In this document: positions 1 through 5,089 of the stretch, one piece after another
How the letters are laid out: each line of letters starts with the position of its first letter
Position numbering within the stretch: position 1 is the first letter of the stretch
Assembly (NCBI GenBank): GCA_016203765.1
Contig: JACQMB010000139.1
Coordinates: 1-5,089, forward strand
Direction of reading: 5' to 3'
Length of the DNA: 5,089 nt
Source of the DNA: Deltaproteobacteria bacterium
Lineage (GTDB): Bacteria > UBA10199 > SPLOWO2-01-44-7
Notes under the pieces: model-generated
Seen by the model: only the letters and a program-made list of their open reading frames with translations
What the model was told of the DNA's origin: nothing
Databases searched by the model: none
Program-made: the position numbers and the translations under genes

Positions 1-17
1 CATTATATAGTTTTATT

Positions 18-590
18 GTGTATTCTATCGACCAAACCAAATTTCGTCTGGCCCTTAAGTCCAAGGGGTATATGACGATCGGGGCCCTGGCCAGTCACCT
101 GGGGATCCATCGCAATACGATCCACCACTATCTTTCGGGCCATAGTGTCTTTCCCGCCCATCTGAATAAAATTTTCACCGCCCTCGATCTTGAGCCGTAC
201 GAGATCCTGCGTAAAAAAGACCCTCCAACAATCAAAAGATTGGAACCGATTGCAGACATCATAGACCAACTGGAAAGGAAATTTCCACACATAACCTTTG
301 TCTTGTTCGGTTCCCGTACCCGGCCAAGACACCACCCCTATGCCGATTGGGATATCGGCGTTTTTTCGGTTGAAGGAATACCCCATGCTCTGTACCGTCA
401 GATCAAACGGGAACTGGGGGAACGAACGGAGAATTTTCCCTATCCGATGGATTTGACGAATTTAAACAGGGCCGACCGGGAATTTTTACAAAATGCCGCC
501 AGGGGTTGGGTTTTTTTGGGGGGCCGATTGAAAGATTGGGTTATTCTGAATCAAAGAACACTCCATGAAGAAACTGAAAGAGTCCATTGA
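18..590 (+). CDS. mntA: MntA-type nucleotidyltransferase antitoxin with N-terminal helix-turn-helix
   Basis: This is the antitoxin of a HEPN/MNT (type VII) toxin-antitoxin pair, 190 residues long. Residues about 8-65 look like an XRE-type helix-turn-helix (LASHLGIHRNTIHHYLSG). Residues about 75-190 form a minimal nucleotidyltransferase fold. The catalytic signature is exactly GSX10DXD: Gly98-Ser99, ten residues, Asp110-Trp-Asp112. Asp145 in PMDLTNLN is a candidate third carboxylate. In characterised MntA proteins this active site moves AMP from ATP to a tyrosine of the HepT toxin. The helix-turn-helix is an addition to the bare MntA fold and probably makes the protein an autorepressor, which is inference. 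The start is GTG at 18, because helix 1 of the DNA-binding domain begins right after it. The ATG at 72 would cut that helix off, although AAGGGG lies just before it at only 3 bases. No ribosome site precedes the GTG and the frame is open to the window edge, so an upstream start is possible. It overlaps the toxin gene by 26 bases. Confidence 0.85.
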   Translation: MYSIDQTKFRLALKSKGYMTIGALASHLGIHRNTIHHYLSGHSVFPAHLNKIFTALDLEPYEILRKKDPPTIKRLEPIADIIDQLERKFPHITFVLFGSRTRPRHHPYADWDIGVFSVEGIPHALYRQIKRELGERTENFPYPMDLTNLNRADREFLQNAARGWVFLGGRLKDWVILNQRTLHEETERVH

Positions 591-918
591 CGCCCTGGAA
601 TACGCCTTGAGTTTTTTAGATAAGGCCAAGAAAGACGATTTCTATTTTTCGGGGATCGCCAAAAAGTTCGAGACCTGCTTCGAATACACCTGGAAATATT
701 TCAAACAAAAGGCCACCGAAGAGGGCCTGGATGCCTACAGCCCCAAGGAGGCGATTAAATTAGCCGGCCGATCAGGTCTGATTGAAAATGTCGAAAAATG
801 GCTCGATTTTTTGGAAGACCGCAACGCGGGCGTGCACGATTATTTTGGACTCTCCCAGGATGATTACTTGAAAACGATCCAGGAATTTTTCAAGGAGGTT
901 AAAAAAATACAGGCCTGA
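565..918 (+). CDS. hepT: HepT-type HEPN toxin, HI0074-family (nucleotidyltransferase substrate-binding protein)
   Basis: This is the HEPN partner of the preceding MntA, 117 residues, all-helical and the usual length for the HI0074 family. The HEPN RNase signature RX4HXY is complete: Arg86, His91 and Tyr93 in DRNAGVHDYFG. The family's earlier conserved face, FE...YTWKYFK (residues 35-47), and the GLI....W pattern (71-79) are also present. In characterised HepT proteins Arg and His form the RNase active site, which cuts RNA (tRNA in at least one system) as a dimer, and the Tyr is the residue AMPylated by MntA. The intact motif therefore argues for an active, controllable toxin. The ATG at 565 fits the usual N-terminus (KLKESIDALEYAL) and no later Met exists. 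Only a weak purine stretch (CAAAGAA) precedes it, so translation is probably coupled to the upstream gene through the 26-base overlap. Its stop lies 4 bases from the stop of the convergent gene. Confidence 0.87.
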   Translation: MKKLKESIDALEYALSFLDKAKKDDFYFSGIAKKFETCFEYTWKYFKQKATEEGLDAYSPKEAIKLAGRSGLIENVEKWLDFLEDRNAGVHDYFGLSQDDYLKTIQEFFKEVKKIQA

Positions 919-937
919 AATTTTAACGAGGCCCCTG
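901..937 (-). terminator. Putative intrinsic terminator of the long minus-strand gene
   Basis: Read on the minus strand, CAGGGGCCT (937-929) can pair with AGGCCTG (916-910). This gives seven base pairs with a two-G bulge and a 12-base loop that contains the TAA stop of the long gene. It is followed by TATTTTTTT (909-901), the T-run expected of a Rho-independent terminator. The T-run is the complement of lysine codons at the end of the HepT gene, so the site is shared with coding sequence. On the plus strand no T-run follows, so it should act in one direction only. The bulge and long loop weaken the hairpin. Confidence 0.45.
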
Positions 938-3900
938 CTCATGGACAAACACGCTAAAGTGATCCAGCGCGAAGGAATCGACCACGTTGCCGCCGCTTGG
1001 GGAATCCCAGACGTTGCCATATTCATCAATGAATAGCCGAGACTGCGCCTTCAGGTAAGTACTGGTCCCCTTATAAGTGATGGGAGCACGGTAGAAGCCG
1101 TCATCGACTCCCGCCGCCGCGGCCGCTTCTTTTATCGCCAGATAGCCTTGGCGATAAAGCTCCATCCGGTGGTGGATCTCCCCGCGCAGGCCTTTTGTCC
1201 CGCTATCGGGACTGTGGGAGGGCCCTAAAATGTCGTTAAGTTCGACCTCCAAACGCCCCTTATTTTGGGGGAGGTTTCCCCAGAGTCCATCGGAACCGCC
1301 TATTACAATATCCCCTTCTTCCAAAAGCATCCCCCCTTTCAGTTCCTCGGCAAAACGGAAGCCGGCCTCCGAGTCGTCGGGGACCAGCCCTTGTTTTGTT
1401 CCACGCAAATGCACTCTGCCGTAAAAATCTCCCAAGTTACTGCGCACGCTATGATCGGTCTCTTCAATCACCGCTTGCGTTAAAGGCGAATTTCCCTCCT
1501 GAACCGCGTGGGCACCCTTTGTTTCATCCAACGTTCGGAAAATGAGACGATAGCGGCCGTCTTCTCCGGGGCGCAACACAACGACGCGGGCGTCGCCGGC
1601 CCAGTGAACCGTTAAAACGCCTTCGGGGGTTATCATGGCGGCGGCGGCCACGGCTCCCGCTTCGACCGGATGTCTTTCCAAAACACTTTGTGCTTCATTA
1701 TAGCCCCGGATTTGCCGGTCGGCTTCCCGGAGGGCCTCTTCGGAACTGCCGCCTGCCGACGCACTTCGAGCAAAGGCCTCGATTCCCAATCGCGTTGCCA
1801 TATCGGCATCATCATAGCCCCCCATTCCATCAAAAATGGCTAGATGGAGATTGCCCGATGGGCCTTGGACCAACGCCGCTCCGTCTTCATTGTCGGGCTT
1901 TCCCTTTTCTTTCCCTCCCCGGCCCGGATCGGAGGTGGCCGCGGCCTCGCCGGCTTGTGTTTGAATACGAACAACCGGATTGACAAAAGTTCCCTCCGGC
2001 GGATTGCCCAGGATCTTAAGGGTCACAGGTTCCGCCCTTGGGGCATCGACCGCTGATGGAGAAGGCGTGGGGACCGGACGGGCCATGGGGCCTTGGGGTT
2101 TGAGCCCTCTCATTTCGGCCGAGCCGGCCTCATTGTCCATGCCATTCCCAACGGTCCATTCATAGGGGCCGATTCGGATGACGTCTCCATCTTTAAGAAC
2201 GGTGGGGCGATCGATTGCTTGGTCGTTGACGAAGGTTCCATTTTTGCTTCTCAAATCTTCAAGGACCCATCTTTTATTCGCGTTTAAAAAGATTCGGGCG
2301 TGGCGTTTGGAAACCCTCTCGTCAGTAAGGCTAACAATGCTGTCGGGATTCCGGCCGAGGGTAATCACCTCCATTTGCGGAAGAGCGGGCGACTGATAAC
2401 TGGCGCCGAGAGGGGCGAGAAGCCTTGGAGGCGGAGGAATTTTGGGATCCTCGGTGACTCCTGCTACGGACTTATTCCCATTTCCACTGGGGATGGAGGC
2501 CGCTTCCTCCGGCTTCGGCGGGGGAAATCTATCCACACAATCCTTGACCAACTGGTAATCGTCCGCCACACCCTGCTTCCCTTCGCGAACATCTTCTCCG
2601 GCAGTCAGGGCCATCTGCATCATACCCAAAACTACCTGGGCCCGCTGGCGCGTCTTTGGCGTGACCTTGGACCAATCCATCCGCACAGTCCCTAAATCCG
2701 CCCCCTCCTGCTGGATGGCGCCGGACGTGGCGCTCAATTCCATTTCCAAAAGCCCTAAAAAATCTGCTTCATTGATTTTTTTGGCGGCGGGAAAACTGCC
2801 CCAGCCGATGCCGCGCCTTGCTTTCAACTCGGGGTCCACCGCTTCCAGGCTTCGGACCAGAGCCGGAATGTTCCAACGCGGGGCTTCCTGCGATTTCGGT
2901 TTTATTCCAAACAGCCGCTTGGCCCCATACCACAATACTTCCACCAAATCCCCGATCGGCCCGCCCCCGCTGTTTCCGGAGCCAGCCTCGGGGTCAAGAC
3001 GAACCGCAAGCGAGGCCGGTCCTGATTGCGCGCCGCCCTGATCGGTGCGTTTGTAAATGGTCGGAAAATTCTTGCGGCCGTCCCGTTGGAAAGCCGGGTT
3101 CTCAATATCGATCCCTTCTCTTTGAAATTCGCGCAGGATGAGTTGCATCCGAAAACGGAGGCGCTCCCGCGGGCTAAAATAATCAAACTGGCCCAGCACA
3201 TCCAGAAGTCTTTCCTGACGCAGGGCCCGGGCGACGGCGTCGGCACGCACCCCGTTAAAGGAGCGTTGGGGTCCGGGATGCTGGCCGAAGGAAAGGCCGG
3301 CGACCGGCCTGCCTTGCGAATCAAAAACCTGCGCGGCCAGGATGGGGCGGCGGTCCATCTCCAGCGTATGAAACCAGCCCGCCCCCTCATGGCGCCGCAT
3401 GAATTGCACCACCACGTTGTAGAAAAACATCTCGTCTTCCGCCCTGAAATAAAGGACGGTATTGTCGCCGGCGGCCTCCAAACGCCGGCGGCTCTGCGAA
3501 ATTTTTGATTGGCAGGGGGTTCCCTTTTGCTCGGCCAAGTCCAAAACTTCGCTTTTAAACGCGGCCCAGAACGTATCGGCCGCGTCGGCTCGCACGCCGA
3601 TATAAAGACGCCCGACCGGGCCGTAACCCAACTCTTCCCTGGCCCCCCAATCCCAACCGTCCATGGAAGGCTCCGATTGTCTCTTGTTCACGCCGGATTC
3701 CCTCCCCCCGCGAACAGCCCGGTCATAGACCATAAAGTGGGTCCCCGGCGAGGTCCCCGGAGCAGACGGGGTTTGTGTACCGGACTCGCCGTTTCCGTTC
3801 TCCCGCCACCGGGCAAGTCTCTGCCCAATAACGTCCCGAGAGCCGGCCAACAGCCGGCGCAATTCTTTTTCTACCAAAGGGGTGGGGGTGAGAGCTTCCA

Positions 3901-5089
3901 GTGTGCCGAAGGGGAGGGGGTTGAATTCATACTCTCCATCCTCCTTGCCGGCCGCGTATTCCGGCATGACCGCCTGGGCCAATTCCCGCACCGCCTCCGC
4001 GTACCCCGGCTTACCCACCGGATCCACTTTGACATATTTCCCCTGAACCCAAACCTCTTCCCGGGGATGGACCAACAGCTTGAGCATCTCTCTGGGTCTG
4101 TCGGGACTAAAAGAAATGCCAGGGTAGCGTTCGGCAAAAAAGGCCGCGGCTTTGGGAAAACGGTTTTGTTGTTGAGGAGGTTCGGACTGGGCCTCGGACT
4201 GCTGCCGGCCCTGGGCAATTTCTTCCGCCTCACGAAGAGAGGAACCCGCCGCTTCGGTCAATTGTTCCAACGCCGCTTCCGATATTGCTACCTCTCCTCT
4301 TTGCATCCCCCGCCTAACCTTCAAATACAACGTCGCGACGAAAACTCGGTACTGGGGATCGTAACGCTGGCTATTGACATAACGGGACTCTCCCATGTCC
4401 TCCCGCCACGGCGTCAGGTTCCAGGCAATGTCGGGAAGGGAGGCCAAAACCTGTAAGAGCCGGAGGGGATCACCCTGATCAATCGCATCCCGCAGTGCCC
4501 CATGCTTCTCTATGCCAGTCTTCCGCAGGTTTTCAATTGCACGTATGTGTTGATACAATGTTTCGAGCAGTGCTCTTTCGTGCCGGGTCCATGACAGAAT
4601 TTGGGCATCTTGGGGTTGGCGCGGGGGAGGCGTCGCCTCCGGTTTTGCTTCCGGCCTCGATTTAATTCCCATCAAACGCTTTGCCCCGGCCAACAAAATC
4701 CCAGCCAAATCCCCAATCGGCCCGGCCCAGTTGTTTCCCGAACCGGCATCGGGGTCGCGCAAAACGGGTTCCGGGCCGCGGGTGGAGGATTCGGGCCGGG
4801 GGGCCCGGGCGGCCAAGGCGAGGGCCTGCTCCCGCAACCGGTCGAGTTTGGGGAAATGCACGCCGTTCTCTTCGGCTTTCAGCATGATTGTCACGAGTTC
4901 CGCGAAGGCCTCCAGGGGCCAGGTAGCCCCTTCCCCTTCGGCGGCACCTTCGGCGGCGTTATACAACTGTCCGAAAACATCCTCAAACAACACCACCCAT
5001 TGTTCGACGGAGAGTTCGTCCCCCTCCAACCACTCCCTCTGTTTATCCATCAACCGCTTCAATTCGGGATGCCGCACGCCTTCAAGAAG
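923..5089 (-). CDS. Very large multidomain protein: HopA1-like region, FHA domain and C-terminal PP2C phosphatase (5' end open)
   Basis: The frame gives 1384 residues if read from the GTG at 5077-5075, the numbering used here. It stays open through the last four codons of the window, and no ribosome site fits the GTG or the ATG at 5050, so the protein may continue upstream. Order: helical unit (about 1-95); linker motif copy 1 (108-139); Pro-rich stretch (142-155); helical unit (160-290); unrecognised part (305-440); HopA1-like region (486-672); linker copy 2 (695-726); helical unit (735-835); Pro-rich stretch (852-900); FHA (903-976); Pro-rich linker (998-1028); PP2C phosphatase (1035-1380). 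No membrane segment is visible in the part seen. The FHA and phosphatase domains imply that it binds and dephosphorylates Ser/Thr-phosphorylated proteins. Stand-alone PP2C and FHA proteins work with Hanks-type kinases, for example in type VI secretion control, but no kinase or secretion gene is in the window. The substrate is unknown. The domain calls for FHA and PP2C are firm; the rest of the protein is mostly unassigned. Confidence 0.85.
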   Translation of the reverse strand, partial: LLEGVRHPELKRLMDKQREWLEGDELSVEQWVVLFEDVFGQLYNAAEGAAEGEGATWPLEAFAELVTIMLKAEENGVHFPKLDRLREQALALAARAPRPESSTRGPEPVLRDPDAGSGNNWAGPIGDLAGILLAGAKRLMGIKSRPEAKPEATPPPRQPQDAQILSWTRHERALLETLYQHIRAIENLRKTGIEKHGALRDAIDQGDPLRLLQVLASLPDIAWNLTPWREDMGESRYVNSQRYDPQYRVFVATLYLKVRRGMQRGEVAISEAALEQLTEAAGSSLREAEEIAQGRQQSEAQSEPPQQQNRFPKAAAFFAERYPGISFSPDRPREMLKLLVHPREEVWVQGKYVKVDPVGKPGYAEAVRELAQAVMPEYAAGKEDGEYEFNPLPFGTLEALTPTPLVEKELRRLLAGSRDVIGQRLARWRENGNGESGTQTPSAPGTSPGTHFMVYDRAVRGGRESGVNKRQSEPSMDGWDWGAREELGYGPVGRLYIGVRADAADTFWAAFKSEVLDLAEQKGTPCQSKISQSRRRLEAAGDNTVLYFRAEDEMFFYNVVVQFMRRHEGAGWFHTLEMDRRPILAAQVFDSQGRPVAGLSFGQHPGPQRSFNGVRADAVARALRQERLLDVLGQFDYFSPRERLRFRMQLILREFQREGIDIENPAFQRDGRKNFPTIYKRTDQGGAQSGPASLAVRLDPEAGSGNSGGGPIGDLVEVLWYGAKRLFGIKPKSQEAPRWNIPALVRSLEAVDPELKARRGIGWGSFPAAKKINEADFLGLLEMELSATSGAIQQEGADLGTVRMDWSKVTPKTRQRAQVVLGMMQMALTAGEDVREGKQGVADDYQLVKDCVDRFPPPKPEEAASIPSGNGNKSVAGVTEDPKIPPPPRLLAPLGASYQSPALPQMEVITLGRNPDSIVSLTDERVSKRHARIFLNANKRWVLEDLRSKNGTFVNDQAIDRPTVLKDGDVIRIGPYEWTVGNGMDNEAGSAEMRGLKPQGPMARPVPTPSPSAVDAPRAEPVTLKILGNPPEGTFVNPVVRIQTQAGEAAATSDPGRGGKEKGKPDNEDGAALVQGPSGNLHLAIFDGMGGYDDADMATRLGIEAFARSASAGGSSEEALREADRQIRGYNEAQSVLERHPVEAGAVAAAAMITPEGVLTVHWAGDARVVVLRPGEDGRYRLIFRTLDETKGAHAVQEGNSPLTQAVIEETDHSVRSNLGDFYGRVHLRGTKQGLVPDDSEAGFRFAEELKGGMLLEEGDIVIGGSDGLWGNLPQNKGRLEVELNDILGPSHSPDSGTKGLRGEIHHRMELYRQGYLAIKEAAAAAGVDDGFYRAPITYKGTSTYLKAQSRLFIDEYGNVWDSPSGGNVVDSFALDHFSVFVHEQGPR
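938..1975 (-). other. PP2C (PPM) Ser/Thr phosphatase domain
   Basis: Residues about 1035-1380 of the long protein. The signature blocks appear in order: PDNED (Asp1065), IFDGMGG (Asp1083, Gly1084), HWAGDARVVVL (1158-1168), GDIVIGGSDGLW (Asp1263) and LDHFSVFV (Asp1372). These supply the aspartates that bind the two Mn/Mg ions in the family, so the enzyme is predicted to be active on phospho-Ser/Thr. Two departures are visible. The last block reads DHFSV where DNITV is usual. In addition, about 108 residues separate the SDG from the last Asp, against roughly 40 in simple bacterial PP2C enzymes. Confidence 0.9.
2150..2371 (-). other. FHA (forkhead-associated) phosphothreonine-binding domain
   Basis: Residues about 903-976 of the long protein. 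The conserved binding face is complete: LGRN (Arg909), VSKRHARI (Ser923, Arg925, His926) and SKNGTFVN (Asn946, Gly947, Thr948), followed by the terminal strands LKDGDVIRIGPYEWTV. FHA domains bind phosphothreonine peptides. It is joined to the phosphatase by a Pro-rich linker of about 55 residues, so it probably delivers phosphorylated targets to the catalytic domain or docks the enzyme on a phosphorylated kinase. The role is inferred from the family. Confidence 0.92.
2900..2995 (-). repeat. Linker motif, copy 2 (32 residues)
   Basis: Residues 695-726 of the long protein, beginning DPEAGSGN and ending GAKRLFGIK. It is the same length as copy 1, with conserved core PIGDL, then Leu, then GAKRL.GIK. 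Differences are concentrated in the glycine stretch and the middle of the helix. It separates the HopA1-like region from the third helical unit and so, like copy 1, marks a module boundary. Confidence 0.8.
3062..3622 (-). other. HopA1-like region (putative)
   Basis: Residues about 486-672 of the long protein. Several blocks, in the right order, recall the HopA1 effector family as I remember it: GRLYIGV (489-495, the 'RvYwNv' strand), SKI (524-526), NTVLYF (539-544), SFGQH (596-600) followed by a helix rich in Arg and Ala, and finally FQREGIDIENPAF (651-663). HopA1 was first named as a Pseudomonas syringae type III effector. Relatives occur in many bacteria, including partners of kinases in class V lanthipeptide clusters, where a role in acting on phosphorylated Ser/Thr has been proposed. 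No catalytic residue can be assigned here, and the match is by eye to a weakly conserved family. Confidence 0.5.
4661..4756 (-). repeat. Linker motif, copy 1 (32 residues)
   Basis: Residues 108-139 of the long protein, beginning DPDAGSGN and ending GAKRLMGIK. It aligns without gaps to copy 2 at 22 of 32 positions. The DNA is also alike: CCAAATCCCC and ATCGGCCCG, one base apart, occur in both copies on the plus strand. The first third is Gly/Ser-rich and flexible, and the rest looks like a short amphipathic helix (DLAGILLAGAKRL), too short for a membrane span. A Pro-rich stretch and a helical unit follow it. Confidence 0.8.

Noticed and set aside
72..74. ATG preceded by AAGGGG as an alternative antitoxin start
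   Set aside because: The spacing is only 3 bases, and starting here would remove the first helix of the DNA-binding domain.
3..386. Minus-strand open frame opposite the antitoxin gene
   Set aside because: It shows no domain, and the plus-strand frame there carries the helix-turn-helix and the GSX10DXD motif.
901..937. Bidirectional terminator for both units
   Set aside because: The plus-strand side of the hairpin is followed by CTCATGGAC and not by a T-run.
772..1029. Minus-strand frame spanning the junction of the two units
   Set aside because: It overlaps both the HepT motif region and the last PP2C block in other frames, and its translation resembles nothing known.
3026..4456. Plus-strand frame open for about 1.4 kb with a single stop (3506-3508), opposite the long gene
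   Set aside because: Its translation is rich in Arg, Gly and Pro with no recognisable domain. It lies opposite a frame whose FHA, PP2C and repeat motifs continue on both sides, so it is a GC-driven shadow.
4661..4756. Linker motif as a transmembrane segment
   Set aside because: The hydrophobic run is only about 10-12 residues and ends in Lys-Arg, too short to cross a membrane.

Overview
The window holds two units that meet tail to tail near position 920. On the plus strand, positions 18-918 carry a compact type VII (HEPN/MNT) toxin-antitoxin pair. It consists of an MntA-type nucleotidyltransferase antitoxin with an N-terminal helix-turn-helix, followed with a 26-base overlap by a HepT-type HEPN toxin of the HI0074 family. 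Both diagnostic motifs are intact: GSX10DXD in the antitoxin and RX4HXY in the toxin. The known logic of this family is that MntA transfers AMP to the Tyr of the HepT motif and so silences the RNase. The helix-turn-helix suggests that the antitoxin also represses its own promoter.

On the minus strand, almost all of the rest (5089 down to 923) is one very long reading frame, at least 1384 residues. It is still open at the right edge, so the protein may begin outside the window. Reading from the N-terminus it contains a helical unit; a first copy of a 32-residue linker motif (PIGDL...GAKRL.GIK); a second helical unit; a stretch not recognised; a region resembling the HopA1 effector family; a second copy of the linker motif; a third helical unit; a proline-rich stretch; an FHA domain with its phosphothreonine-binding residues; another proline-rich linker; and a C-terminal PP2C (PPM) Ser/Thr phosphatase with its metal-binding aspartates. 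The likely theme is recognition and removal of protein phosphothreonine, perhaps by two chemistries if the HopA1-like part is a lyase.

The two units differ in base composition. The first 60 bases have 20 G/C, while 4801-4860 have 43, which fits a transferred toxin-antitoxin cassette beside a resident gene. The two stop codons are four bases apart, and a hairpin plus T-run for the minus-strand gene lies over the end of the toxin gene.

The organism is a bacterium of moderately high GC. The mosaic giant protein with repeated linkers recalls candidate-phylum bacteria such as Omnitrophota, but this is an impression and not something the sequence proves. No RNA gene, CRISPR array, insertion sequence or origin was seen.
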